This document shows positions 7,895 through 16,215 of a stretch of DNA of 28,879 bases, piece by piece. Made by a program: the position numbers and the translations under genes. The stretch is from JALOOE01 sp964423545 (GTDB lineage Bacteria > Chloroflexota > Anaerolineae > CG2-30-64-16), in NCBI GenBank assembly GCA_964423545.1, contig CAYRFV010000037.1, positions 1-28,879 on the forward strand, given 5' to 3'. Numbering within the stretch: the first letter of the stretch is position 1; the number at the start of each line of letters is the position of its first letter. The notes beneath the pieces are model-generated. The model did not search any database. It worked only from the letters and a program-made list of their open reading frames with translations, and had not been told where the DNA came from.

Positions 7895-7989
7895 GTGAGC
7901 TGGCTTAGCACCGGCGCCAGGCCGCCGGGGATGTTGCGCTCCGCAGTGCAGACTACATCATATCAAAGACCAACAGGAGGATTGTCCCG

Positions 7990-8493
7990 ATGAAAGCGAT
8001 GACCCAGGCCAATCTGCAGGCCGCGTTTGCGGGCGAAAGCCAGGCGCACATGAAGTACCTGGCGTTCGCGGAGATTGCCGAGCGAGAGAAACTGCCGAAT
8101 GTGGCGCGCATCTTCCGCGCGGCCTCGTTCGCCGAACAGGCGCACGCCACCAATCACCTGCGCGCGCTCGGCGGCCTCGGCAAGACCGCGGCCAACCTGG
8201 ACGCGGCGTACGCCGGCGAGAGCTTCGAGATCAGCGAGATGTATCCCGCCTACATCGAAGTGGCGAAGACGCAAGAAGAAAAGCGCGCGCTGGGCAGCAT
8301 GGAAGACGCCATGGCAGCCGAGAAGGTGCACGCGGCGCTCTACGCCAAGGCGAAGGAAGCCGTGGCCGGCGGCAAAGATGTGGAGGTAGGCGTCGTCTGG
8401 GTGTGCAGTGTGTGCGGCTTCACCGGCGAGGGGGAGCCACCCGAGAAGTGCCCGGTCTGCGGCGCGGTGCATACCAAGCTGATGAAGTTCTAG
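7990..8493 (+). CDS. rbr: Rubrerythrin
   Basis: This 167-residue cytoplasmic non-heme iron protein reduces hydrogen peroxide to water in anaerobes and microaerophiles. The N-terminal ferritin-like four-helix bundle carries the di-iron ligands: AGESQAH (E16), AEQAH (E49, H52), the GESFEISEMYP region (E77/E80/E83) and AEKVH (E111, H114). The C-terminal rubredoxin-like iron site is formed by C139-x2-C142 and C154-x2-C157. The ATG at 7990 follows AGGAGG with an 8-9 base spacer. The gene stands alone between a probable promoter and a strong terminator. It is part of oxidative-stress defence, and electrons would come from a rubredoxin or NAD(P)H reductase not identified here, although the FNR-Rieske protein of this window is one conceivable source (inference). 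Confidence 0.95.
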   Translation: MKAMTQANLQAAFAGESQAHMKYLAFAEIAEREKLPNVARIFRAASFAEQAHATNHLRALGGLGKTAANLDAAYAGESFEISEMYPAYIEVAKTQEEKRALGSMEDAMAAEKVHAALYAKAKEAVAGGKDVEVGVVWVCSVCGFTGEGEPPEKCPVCGAVHTKLMKF

Positions 8494-8518
8494 CCTCTGC
8501 GCATTACGAATCCAAGAG

Positions 8519-8558
8519 ACCTTCGAGGTTTGCGCGACCTCGAAGGTTTTGGTTTTGT
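8519..8558 (+). terminator. Rho-independent terminator after rubrerythrin
   Basis: ACCTTCGAGGT (8519-8529) and ACCTCGAAGGT (8537-8547) form a perfect 11-bp stem with a 7-base loop, followed by TTT GG TTTT. It sits 26 bases after the rubrerythrin stop codon and is the clearest terminator in the window. Confidence 0.9.
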
Positions 8559-8699
8559 ATCATGCGGCATCTATGCAATTGATCCCGACGGACAGGGCGC
8601 CCGAGTTGGAGGAGGACACGCTCGCGTGAACCTCCACAACCTTCACTCCGGGGCATGACTGGCGACATAGAGACGCGACACGCGAAAGGCACTCTCGCT

Positions 8700-10211
8700 A
8701 TGTCCAGATACATCGGCGCCATCGATCAGGGCACCACCAGCACCCGCTTCATGATCTTCGACCATGCCGGCGGCGTGGCCAGCATTCATCAGCTCGAGCA
8801 TCAGCAGATCTATCCGCAGCCCGGCTGGGTCGAGCACGATCCGCTGGAGGTGTGGGCGCGCACGCGCGAGGTGATCGACGTGGCGCTGGCGAAGGCCGGT
8901 CTGTCCCCCGCCGACCTGGCTGCGATCGGCGTGACTAACCAGCGCGAGACCGCGGTCGTCTGGAATCCCAGGACGGGACAGCCGTACGGCAACGCCATCG
9001 TCTGGCAGGACACTCGCACCGACAAGCTGTGCAACGATCTCGCGCGCAACGGGGGCCAGGACCGCTTCCGGCCGCAGACCGGTCTGCCGCTGGCGACCTA
9101 CTTCTCAGGGCCGAAGCTGCGCTGGATCCTGGACAACACGCCCGGTGTACGCCAGGCGGCAGCGCGGGGCGAGGCGGTGTTCGGCAACATGGACACCTGG
9201 GTCATCTGGAACCTGACCGGCGGCCCAAACGGGGGCGCGCATGTCACCGATGTGACCAATGCCAGCCGCACGCTGCTGATGAACCTGCACACCCTCGACT
9301 GGGACGCAGACATCCTGGCCGAACTCGGCATTCCGCGCGCCATGCTGCCGGCGATCCGGCCATCCAGCGACAGCGATGTCTACGGCTATGCGCTGGGCAA
9401 AACGCCGGTCTGCGGCGACCTGGGCGACCAGCAGGCCGCGCTCGTCGGCCAGACCTGCTTCGGCGTAGGCGAGGCGAAGAACACCTACGGCACCGGCTGC
9501 TTCATGTTGTTGAACACGGGGCCGCTGGCAGTGCCCAGCAAGCACGGCCTGCTGACGACGGTCGCTTACCGGATGGGCCGGCAGCCGGCGGTCTATGCGC
9601 TGGAGGGGTCGATCGCGATCGCGGGTGCGCTCGTGCAGTGGCTGCGCGACAACCTCGGCCTGTTCGATTTCTCGAAGCATATCGAGGATTACGCCCGGCA
9701 GGCGCCCGATAACGGCGGCGTCTATTTTGTGCCAGCCTTCTCCGGGCTGTTTGCGCCCTACTGGCAGTCGGATGCGCGCGGGGTGATCGTCGGACTTACC
9801 CGGTTCGCCAACCGCAACCACCTGTGCCGCGCGGCACTCGAAGCCACTGCCTATCAGAGTCGCGAAGTGCTGGATGCGATGGAACAGGACTCAGGGGTCG
9901 CGCTGACGGCGCTCAAGGTGGACGGTGGGATGGTCTACAATGAGCTGCTGATGCAATTCCAGGCCGACATCCTGGGCGTGCCGGTCGTGCGGCCCGCGGT
10001 CGCCGAGACGACGGCGCTCGGCGCAGCCTATGCGGCCGGCCTGGCGGTCGGCTTCTGGGACACCCTCGACGACCTGCGGCGCAACTGGCAGGTGGGAGCC
10101 ACCTGGCAGCCGGCAATGGACGCTCAAACGCGTGCGACACTCTACCGCGGGTGGAAAAAGGCCGTCGGAAGAGCGATGCATTGGCTGGACCAGGATGCGC
10201 CGGGGGCCTGA
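8700..10211 (+). CDS. glpK: Glycerol kinase
   Basis: This 503-residue FGGY-family kinase phosphorylates glycerol to sn-glycerol 3-phosphate with ATP. The N-terminal phosphate loop is DQGTTSTR (9-16), NQRETAVVW and VWQDTRT carry glycerol-binding residues, GDQQAAL is the ATP-binding segment, and VYFVPAFSGLFAPYW is the FGGY signature. The length matches the usual 495-505 residues. The ATG at 8700 is preferred because the protein then starts MSRYIGAIDQ as in the family; an AAAGG lies ten bases upstream, and the ATG at 8655 has no better site. No glycerol facilitator (glpF) or GlpR regulator gene is nearby. The gene is followed at 126 bases by glpA, so the product feeds directly into the dehydrogenase. 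Confidence 0.95.
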   Translation: MSRYIGAIDQGTTSTRFMIFDHAGGVASIHQLEHQQIYPQPGWVEHDPLEVWARTREVIDVALAKAGLSPADLAAIGVTNQRETAVVWNPRTGQPYGNAIVWQDTRTDKLCNDLARNGGQDRFRPQTGLPLATYFSGPKLRWILDNTPGVRQAAARGEAVFGNMDTWVIWNLTGGPNGGAHVTDVTNASRTLLMNLHTLDWDADILAELGIPRAMLPAIRPSSDSDVYGYALGKTPVCGDLGDQQAALVGQTCFGVGEAKNTYGTGCFMLLNTGPLAVPSKHGLLTTVAYRMGRQPAVYALEGSIAIAGALVQWLRDNLGLFDFSKHIEDYARQAPDNGGVYFVPAFSGLFAPYWQSDARGVIVGLTRFANRNHLCRAALEATAYQSREVLDAMEQDSGVALTALKVDGGMVYNELLMQFQADILGVPVVRPAVAETTALGAAYAAGLAVGFWDTLDDLRRNWQVGATWQPAMDAQTRATLYRGWKKAVGRAMHWLDQDAPGA

Positions 10212-10337
10212 AATGCCTGACCGGCCGCGGGTGGTGGATGGGGTGTGTGGCTGCGTTGACGCACCGGATAGATGTCGGAGGACGGGAAACCGGGATGCCT
10301 GGGCATTCGTCTCCGTCCTTCATGCGTTGAGGTAGGC

Positions 10338-11912
10338 ATGGCCCAAGACTTCGACGTCCTGATCATCGGAGGCGGCGCGACAGGGGGCGGCGTTGCGCTC
10401 GATCTGGCGCTGCGCGGGCTGCACGTGGCGCTGGTGGAGCGCGCCGATCTGACCGACGGAACCTCCGGCCGCTATCATGGGCTGCTGCATTCAGGCGGCC
10501 GCTATGCGGTGCGCGATCCCGAATCGGCCCGCGAGTGCATTGCGGAGAACCGCCTGCTGCGCAAGATCGTGCCGCACGGCATCGAGGACACCGGCGGCCT
10601 CTTCATCCAGACGCCGCACGACGATCCGGACTACGCGGAGAAGTGGGTCGCCGCGTGTCGGGAGTGCGGCATCGAGGCCGAGGAGATCAGCCCGGCGCAG
10701 GCGCTCAGACAGGAGCCGATGCTCAATCCAAGGCTCCGGCGCGCCTTTCGCGTGCCCGACGCGGCATGCGACTCGTTCGACATCCTCACGGCGCTCGGCG
10801 CGGCCATCCAGCAGCACGGCGGCGCCGTGCTCACCTATCAAGAGGTCGTCGGCCTGCGGCTGGCGGGGAATCGCGTGGTGGGGGCGACGCTGCGCAGCCG
10901 GCGAACGGGCGAGGAACAGGTCGTCGGTGCGGCGATGACCGTCAACGCGGCCGGCGCCTGGGCCGGGCAGATTGCGGGGATGGCAGGATGCCCGCTCACG
11001 GTGCGGCCGAGCAAGGGCACGATGGTCGCGATGGCGTACCGCTTCGTCAACACCATCATTAACCGCTTGCACCGGCCGGGAGACGGCGACATCCTGGTGC
11101 CGGTGGGCACGGTCGCGGTGATCGGTACGACCTCGGTCAACGTCACGGATCCGAACGACACTCGCGTCGAGCCGTGGGAAATCCAGTTGATGCTGGATGA
11201 GGGCGAGAAGATGGCGCCTGGCTTCAGCACGGTGCGCGCCCTGCGTGCGTGGGCCGGCGTGCGTCCCCTCTACGAGGAGGGGGCCGCGTCCGAGGGCCGC
11301 GAAGCCAAGCGCACCTTTGCCGTGCTCGACCACGCGACGCGCGACGGGGTGGACGGGCTGGTGACGGTCGTAGGCGGCAAGTTTACGACCTATCGGCTGA
11401 TGGCCGAGCGCGCCGCGGACGCAGTCTGCGCGCGGCTTGGCGTGTCCCGGCCGTGTGTCACCGAGCGCTTCGTGCTGCCCGATGTGCGCATCCCCATCCA
11501 TCCTCCACAGCCGCACCGCCTGGGCCATCGACTCGAAGATCTAGAACACGGTCGCAGCCAGGATCAACTGATCTGCGAATGCGAGATCGTCACCCGCAAG
11601 GAGCTGGAGGAGGCCGCCGCGGCCCACGGCGATGTCTCGGCGCCGTGGATCCTGGATGACCTGCGCCGCGATCTGCGGCTGGGGATGGGTCCGTGCCAGG
11701 GCGGCTTCTGCGGCGTGCGCGCTGCGGCGATCCTCCACGAAGCGACCGGGCTGGACGCCGCGGCAACCACGACCGCGCTCGCCGACTTCGCTCAGCGGCG
11801 CTGGAAAGGGCAGCGACCGCTGCTGTGGGGACAGGGCCTGCGGCAGGCGCTGCTCGATGAGCAGATATACCGCGGGATTCTGGGCCTGGATCGGCTGGCG
11901 CCGGCGCCGTGA
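10338..11912 (+). CDS. glpA: Anaerobic-type glycerol-3-phosphate dehydrogenase, subunit A
   Basis: This 524-residue FAD enzyme oxidises sn-glycerol 3-phosphate to dihydroxyacetone phosphate. The Rossmann FAD motif GGGATGGG is at 11-18, the DGTSGRYHGLLHSGGRYA segment is the DAO/GlpA signature, and KFTTYRLMAE lies in the substrate region. The C-terminal BFD-like [2Fe-2S] domain is formed by C413-x-C415 and C453-x4-C458, which distinguishes GlpA from the aerobic GlpD. The ATG at 10338 follows GAGG at five bases; the open frame begins upstream at 10272 without family support. In E. coli GlpA works with GlpB and GlpC encoded by adjacent genes. Here glpB lies two genes downstream and glpC about 7 kb downstream. 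Confidence 0.93.
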   Translation: MAQDFDVLIIGGGATGGGVALDLALRGLHVALVERADLTDGTSGRYHGLLHSGGRYAVRDPESARECIAENRLLRKIVPHGIEDTGGLFIQTPHDDPDYAEKWVAACRECGIEAEEISPAQALRQEPMLNPRLRRAFRVPDAACDSFDILTALGAAIQQHGGAVLTYQEVVGLRLAGNRVVGATLRSRRTGEEQVVGAAMTVNAAGAWAGQIAGMAGCPLTVRPSKGTMVAMAYRFVNTIINRLHRPGDGDILVPVGTVAVIGTTSVNVTDPNDTRVEPWEIQLMLDEGEKMAPGFSTVRALRAWAGVRPLYEEGAASEGREAKRTFAVLDHATRDGVDGLVTVVGGKFTTYRLMAERAADAVCARLGVSRPCVTERFVLPDVRIPIHPPQPHRLGHRLEDLEHGRSQDQLICECEIVTRKELEEAAAAHGDVSAPWILDDLRRDLRLGMGPCQGGFCGVRAAAILHEATGLDAAATTTALADFAQRRWKGQRPLLWGQGLRQALLDEQIYRGILGLDRLAPAP

Positions 11913-11976
11913 CGTGCCGTCGCGGCGGCGCGGTGCATGTTGGTGCGGCGCCCTGACCGATCAAGCGCCACCGATG

Positions 11977-11997
11977 GGGCAAGCGGACCTCTTGCCC
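11977..11997 (+). other. Hairpin between glpA and the FNR-Rieske gene
   Basis: GGGCAAG (11977-11983) and CTTGCCC (11991-11997) form a perfect 7-bp stem with a 7-base loop within the 134-base gap. The following bases are AACAAAG, so there is no T-tract. It may be an internal processing or attenuation element. Confidence 0.35.
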
Positions 11998-12046
11998 AAC
12001 AAAGCCGGTCGGGGAGATCGCCGGCGCCGAGAACGGGAGTGCAGCA

Positions 12047-13129
12047 GTGCCACGATACACAAGCAAACTCATCGAGCGCCATGAAGTCGCCGAGGGCACG
12101 ATGGCCTTCAGCCTGGAAAGGCCGGCCGGCTTTGACTTCGTTGCGGGACAATACCTGACTCTCACCCTGCCGGCGCCGCGCTACACCGATGCCAAAGGCA
12201 GCAGCCGCACCTTCTCCATCGCCTCGGCGCCGCACGAGGCCGGGCAGCTGCTGATCGCCACGCGCATGACCGGCAGCGCGCTCAAGCGCAGCCTGGCCGA
12301 AATGCCCCTCGACGCGCCGCTGAGCCTCTTCGGCCCAGCCGGCGAGTTCGTCCTGCCGCCCGCCCCGACGGCCCTCCCCACCGCACCGATCGTGCTCATT
12401 GCGGGCGGGATCGGCATCACGCCGTTTCTGAGCATGGTGCGCGATGCTGCGCACCGGCGCCTGCCGCATCGAATCACCCTGATCTACTCCAACCGCACGC
12501 CCGAGGGCGCGCCGTTCCATGACGAGCTGGGCCAGATTGCAGAGAGATATGCGAATCTACGTTACCTGCCGACCATGACGGAGGCGGAGCAGTCGCGGCA
12601 GCCCTGGACCGGAGAGCGGCGGCTGGTCAGCGCCGAGTTCCTGCGCGATTGCCTCGGCGACGTCGCGCGGCCGACCTTCTACGTGGCCGGCCCGCCGGGA
12701 CTCGTCGCGGCCGTGACGCAGGCCGTGCTCCAGGCAGGCGCCGATCCGGCGCATGTGCTCGCGGAGGAATTCGCCGGCTATGAGAGCAAGGCGGCCTCAG
12801 CCGCCGCCGGCCCGCCAGCCAGCGCCGGTTTCGTGCCGGTGGCGGATGCCGCAGACGTGTCGCCCGGGCAGATCAAGGCCGTCGAGGTGAAGGGCAGGCG
12901 CATCGCGCTCTGCAATGTGGACGGCGCTTTCTATGCCGTTGCGGACGAGTGCCCGCACGCCGGCGGCTGGCTCTCCGAGGGGGACTTGTTCGGCAAGGAG
13001 ATCGTCTGCCCGCTGCACGGCGCCTCCTTCGATGTCACAACGGGCGCAGTGGTGGAGCCGCCCGCGGACGAAGGGATCGCGTGTTTCAAGGTGCGGGTGT
13101 CGGGCAGCACGATCGAAGTGGAAGCGTAG
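12047..13129 (+). CDS. FNR-type NAD(P)H reductase fused to a Rieske [2Fe-2S] ferredoxin domain
   Basis: This 360-residue two-part protein starts with a ferredoxin-NADP reductase-like module: the FAD/FMN-binding R-T-F-S-I-A-S is at 54-60, the NAD(P)-binding GGIGITPF at 120-127, and YVAGPPGLV near 212-220 closes the pyridine-nucleotide domain. After an Ala/Pro linker (about 248-262) comes a Rieske ferredoxin domain with C302-x-H304 and C321-x2-H324 as [2Fe-2S] ligands. Such a protein would pass electrons from NAD(P)H through flavin to the Rieske cluster and on to a partner. Class IA and VanB-type oxygenase reductases normally carry a plant-type ferredoxin domain instead, so this order is unusual. 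The start is GTG at 12047 with GGGAG seven bases upstream. The likely partner is the Rieske oxygenase at 15228, although GlpB/GlpA lie adjacent and cannot be excluded. Confidence 0.88.
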   Translation: MPRYTSKLIERHEVAEGTMAFSLERPAGFDFVAGQYLTLTLPAPRYTDAKGSSRTFSIASAPHEAGQLLIATRMTGSALKRSLAEMPLDAPLSLFGPAGEFVLPPAPTALPTAPIVLIAGGIGITPFLSMVRDAAHRRLPHRITLIYSNRTPEGAPFHDELGQIAERYANLRYLPTMTEAEQSRQPWTGERRLVSAEFLRDCLGDVARPTFYVAGPPGLVAAVTQAVLQAGADPAHVLAEEFAGYESKAASAAAGPPASAGFVPVADAADVSPGQIKAVEVKGRRIALCNVDGAFYAVADECPHAGGWLSEGDLFGKEIVCPLHGASFDVTTGAVVEPPADEGIACFKVRVSGSTIEVEA

Positions 13130-13131
13130 CG

Positions 13132-13752
13132 TTGGACCTCGGCTTGCTGCTCAAAGGGGGGCTGATCGGCGTTTCGATCGCAGCGCCGGTGGGTCCGATC
13201 GGCGTGCTGTGCATCCGGCGCACCCTGGCGCAGGGACGCATCGCCGGGCTGATGACGGGGCTGGGCGCAGCGAGCGCCGATGCGGTGTATGGCTGCATCG
13301 CCGCCTTCGGCCTGACCTTCGTTTCGAGCTTCCTGATCAGTCAGCAGGGATGGCTCCGACTGATCGGCGGCGTGTTTCTGTGCTATCTGGGAATCAAGAC
13401 GCTGCTGGCGAAACCCGCAGAACGGGCGGCTCCGAATGGGGATGGCGGCCTGGGCAGAATCTACGGCTCCACCTTCTTACTGACGATGACGAATCCGATG
13501 ACAATTCTCTCCTTCGTTGCGATCTTCGCCGGTTTGGGACTGTCGAGCGGCGGCGGCGACTATCTCTCGGCAATCCTGATGGTCGCCGGCGTGTTTCTTG
13601 GCTCGGCTCTGTGGTGGCTGGTGCTGAGCGGGGGCGTTGGGCTGCTGCGCAATCGGTTCCCTGCATCCGGGCTGACCTGGGTCAACCGCATCTCGGGCGC
13701 CGTCCTGGTCGGGTTCGGACTTCTGGCGCTCTTTGCAGCGAAGCCTGCGTAG
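13132..13752 (+). CDS. LysE/RhtB family exporter
   Basis: This 206-residue membrane protein has six predicted helices. The family signature is SIAAPVGPIGVLCIRRTLAQ (about residues 16-35), followed by GLGAASADAVYG; a second conserved stretch is LLTMTNPMTILSFVAIFAG. LysE-family proteins export amino acids such as lysine, homoserine or threonine, or act on other small molecules; the substrate cannot be deduced. No ATG or GTG lies near the required N-terminus, so TTG at 13132, two bases after the stop of the FNR-Rieske gene, is the best start and implies translational coupling. It lies between the reductase fusion and glpB, in the same operon. Confidence 0.85.
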   Translation: MDLGLLLKGGLIGVSIAAPVGPIGVLCIRRTLAQGRIAGLMTGLGAASADAVYGCIAAFGLTFVSSFLISQQGWLRLIGGVFLCYLGIKTLLAKPAERAAPNGDGGLGRIYGSTFLLTMTNPMTILSFVAIFAGLGLSSGGGDYLSAILMVAGVFLGSALWWLVLSGGVGLLRNRFPASGLTWVNRISGAVLVGFGLLALFAAKPA

Positions 13753-13778
13753 AATCGGGCGCGCATTTGAGGCGGATC

Positions 13779-15008
13779 ATGGACGACATCCTCGTCATCG
13801 GTGCGGGTCCGGCGGGATTGCTCGCAGCATGGGTTGCGCGGCGGCGCGGCGCTCGGGTGCGCGTGCTGGCATCCGGCATCGGCACGACACACGTCTCGCC
13901 CGGGTGGCTGCGGATTCTCGACGCCGACGGGGACGTGCAGGCGGCGCTCGACGGTTGGATCGCCGGGCACCCGGGCCATCCCTATGCGCTGGCAGGGACT
14001 GAAGCGCTGGCAAGGGGCATCGCGGCCCTGCGTGAGGTGTGCGCCGAGGCCGGGATCCGCTACGTAGGCGACCTCAGCGCCAACTATCGGCTGCCAACGG
14101 CGCTCGGCGCGGGGCTCCAGGCTGCGTTGGTCCCGGAAAGCTTCGCTGCCGGCGACCTGCGCACGGGGGGCGCGATGCTGATCGCCGGGCCGGTCGGCTG
14201 GCGCGACTTCCACCCCACCCTCTGCGCCGCCAACCTGGCGCGCCAGGGCGTCGCGGCGCAGGGCGTCGCGTTCGATCTGCCGCCCATGCAGGCTGCCAGC
14301 CGCTTCGACCTGACCTCGGTCGGGTTGGCGCGCCTGTTCGAGCGCGCCGATGTCCGTTCGGCTGTGGCGTCCGAGCTCAGAGCCAGATTGGGCGGCGCGA
14401 CGCGCGTCGGGCTGCCCGCCGTGCTCGGCGTCGAGCAGCACGGTGAAAGCTGGCGCGACCTGCAAGACCGGCTGGGCGTGCCGGTTTTCGAGATTCCCAC
14501 CCTGCCACCCAGCGTGCCGGGAATCCGGCTCTACAGCGCGCTGAAGGCCGCGCTGACGCGCGCGGGCGCGCCGATCCTGCTCGACATGACCGTGAGCCAC
14601 GGGCTGACCGAAGGCCCTCGCGCGACGGGCGTCGTGGTGCCGGGTGTCGTGCGCGAGATGACCTATCGCGCCGGAACGGTCATCCTGGCGACCGGCGGGC
14701 TGTACGGCGGCGGCATCACCAGCGACCGTCGCGGGCAGATGCGTGAGGTCGTGTTCGACCTGCCGGTGCACGTTCCCGGCGGACTGGGCGATTGGTTCGA
14801 TTCGGCGTTTCTGTCAGCGCGCGGCCATCCGGTGCATGAGGCGGGCGTGCGTGCCAACCCACAGCTCCAGCCGGTGGCCGCGGACGGCCGGGTCCTCCTC
14901 GAGAACGTGCGCGTGGTGGGACGGACGTTGGCCGGAGCCAGCCCGCTGAGCGAAGGGTCCACCGAGGGGAACTGGCTCGCCACTGCGTATCGCGCGGCGG
15001 CCGATTGA
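13779..15008 (+). CDS. glpB: Anaerobic-type glycerol-3-phosphate dehydrogenase, subunit B
   Basis: This 409-residue flavoprotein subunit is recognised by its GAGPAGL dinucleotide motif (8-14), the highly specific PTLPPSVPGIRL (240-251), and ATGGLYGGGI (304-313), all at the positions known from E. coli GlpB, which has PTLPPSVLGIRL. GlpB links the GlpA dehydrogenase to the iron-sulfur subunit GlpC and the membrane. The ATG at 13779 has GAGG six bases upstream; a longer open frame joining it to the upstream gene is not real coding sequence. The gene is separated from glpA by two foreign-looking genes and from glpC by three. It is followed by a repeat block. The identity is firm, but the electron acceptor is not. 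Confidence 0.87.
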   Translation: MDDILVIGAGPAGLLAAWVARRRGARVRVLASGIGTTHVSPGWLRILDADGDVQAALDGWIAGHPGHPYALAGTEALARGIAALREVCAEAGIRYVGDLSANYRLPTALGAGLQAALVPESFAAGDLRTGGAMLIAGPVGWRDFHPTLCAANLARQGVAAQGVAFDLPPMQAASRFDLTSVGLARLFERADVRSAVASELRARLGGATRVGLPAVLGVEQHGESWRDLQDRLGVPVFEIPTLPPSVPGIRLYSALKAALTRAGAPILLDMTVSHGLTEGPRATGVVVPGVVREMTYRAGTVILATGGLYGGGITSDRRGQMREVVFDLPVHVPGGLGDWFDSAFLSARGHPVHEAGVRANPQLQPVAADGRVLLENVRVVGRTLAGASPLSEGSTEGNWLATAYRAAAD

Positions 15009-15019
15009 AATGGGTGAAT

Positions 15020-15183
15020 CTGTAGCACAAGCCGCCGGCTTGTCGCCGCACCGCCGGCGCAATCCAGCGGATTGCGGTACAGGGCCCGTTCCGGAGCAGT
15101 CTGTACCACAAGCCGCCGGCTTGTCGCCGCACCGCCGGCGCAATCCAGCGGATTGCAATCCGGCGGATTGCGGCACAGGGCCT
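15020..15183. repeat. Two-copy palindromic REP-like repeat
   Basis: Two near-identical units start at 15020 and 15101 (81-base period). Each contains the palindrome ACAAGCCGCCGGCTTGT, then a CGCCGC-ACCGCCGGCG segment, then the palindrome CAATCCAGCGGATTG and an ACAGGGCC end. The second copy carries an extra 15-base tandem duplication of the last palindrome (15142-15156 and 15157-15171, one base different). It fills the 219-base gap between glpB and the Rieske oxygenase. Structured, dispersed repeats of this kind resemble REP/BIME elements. No protein-coding function is likely, although frames stay open through it. Confidence 0.85.
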
Positions 15184-15227
15184 GTTTGCATGGCTGCGAA
15201 GAACTCAGTTGAGGCGCGGAGGGCTGC

Positions 15228-16214
15228 ATGCTTCCCGATCCGTTCTTGAGCGCCGAGTGGCTGCCGGTGGCTGGCTCCGACCAGCTGGCAGCCGACCGGC
15301 CGCTGCCGGCCCGGCTGCTGGGGGAGGACTTGGCGCTGTGGCGAGCCGGCGAGCAGATTCTGGCGTGGCAGGACCGCTGTCTGCATCGCGGCGCGCGCCT
15401 CTCGCTCGGCCGGGTGGACCCCGTTGGGGGAACCCTCGCGTGTCCTTACCATGGCTGGCGCTACGGCGCGAGCGGCGCGTGCACGCATATCCCGGCGCAT
15501 CCCGATCAACGACCGCCGGCGCGCGCTGCGGTGAAAAGCTATCCCGCACGCGAGGCCTATGGCCTGATCTGGGTCTGCCTGGGCCAGCCGGCGGGTGAGG
15601 TCCCGCCGTTCGCTGAGTGGGCCGACGCCAGCTATCGAAAGATCCTGTGCGGTCCCTATCGCGTCGATGCCGCCGGGCCGCGGCTGATCGAGAACTTCCT
15701 GGACGTGGCGCACTTTCCGTTCGTCCACGAAGGCTACCTGGGGGACCGGACGCATGCGGCCTTGCCGGAATACGAAGCCGAGATCACGCCCGAAGGGGTC
15801 ATTGCCCGCCATATCCAGGTCTGGCAGCCCGATCCCGACGGAACGGGCGTCGGTTCGCTCGTCTCCTATACCTACCAGGCGCTCCGCCCGCTCACGGCGC
15901 GCTTCACCAAACACGGCGACCGCCACCCCGGAGAGAACCGGTTCGCCATCTTCCTCACCGTGACCCCGGTAGAGGAGACGCGCAGTGTTGCCTGGATGTG
16001 GATCGCCATGAACTACGCTTTCGACGTCCCGGCCGAGGAGATCCGGACGTTCCAGGACCGGATCGTGGCCCAGGATGTGCCGATCGTCGAGTCGCAGCGG
16101 CCGGTTGCACTGCCGCTCGATGCGCATGCGGAGCTGCATCTGCGCAGCGACCGCACGGCCATCGCCTACCGCCGGTGGCTGGCTGAGCTCGGTGTGACCT
16201 GCGGCGTGCGCTGA
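15228..16214 (+). CDS. Rieske [2Fe-2S] oxygenase, VanA/demethylase-like
   Basis: This 328-residue terminal oxygenase has an N-terminal Rieske domain with C51-x-H53 (CLHRG) and C72-x2-H75 (CPYHGW), then the C-terminal catalytic domain with the mononuclear iron ligands in NFLDVAHFPFVH (bridging D159, Fe ligands H162 and H167). The I-P-A, S-Y-P-x-R-E-A-Y-G-L-I-W-V pattern and the short length are typical of the VanA, dicamba O-demethylase and caffeine N-demethylase group, not of ring-hydroxylating alpha subunits. It uses O2 and two electrons to hydroxylate or demethylate a substrate that cannot be named. The ATG at 15228 follows GGAGG at five bases. The MFS gene follows after one base, and the fused reductase upstream is its likely electron donor. 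Confidence 0.88.
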   Translation: MLPDPFLSAEWLPVAGSDQLAADRPLPARLLGEDLALWRAGEQILAWQDRCLHRGARLSLGRVDPVGGTLACPYHGWRYGASGACTHIPAHPDQRPPARAAVKSYPAREAYGLIWVCLGQPAGEVPPFAEWADASYRKILCGPYRVDAAGPRLIENFLDVAHFPFVHEGYLGDRTHAALPEYEAEITPEGVIARHIQVWQPDPDGTGVGSLVSYTYQALRPLTARFTKHGDRHPGENRFAIFLTVTPVEETRSVAWMWIAMNYAFDVPAEEIRTFQDRIVAQDVPIVESQRPVALPLDAHAELHLRSDRTAIAYRRWLAELGVTCGVR

Positions 16215-16215
16215 G

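Noticed and set aside
12915..15008. A single long frame that would fuse an upstream segment to GlpB
   Set aside because: The upstream part lies out of frame inside the FNR-Rieske and LysE genes and has no domain. GlpB starts cleanly at 13779 behind GAGG.
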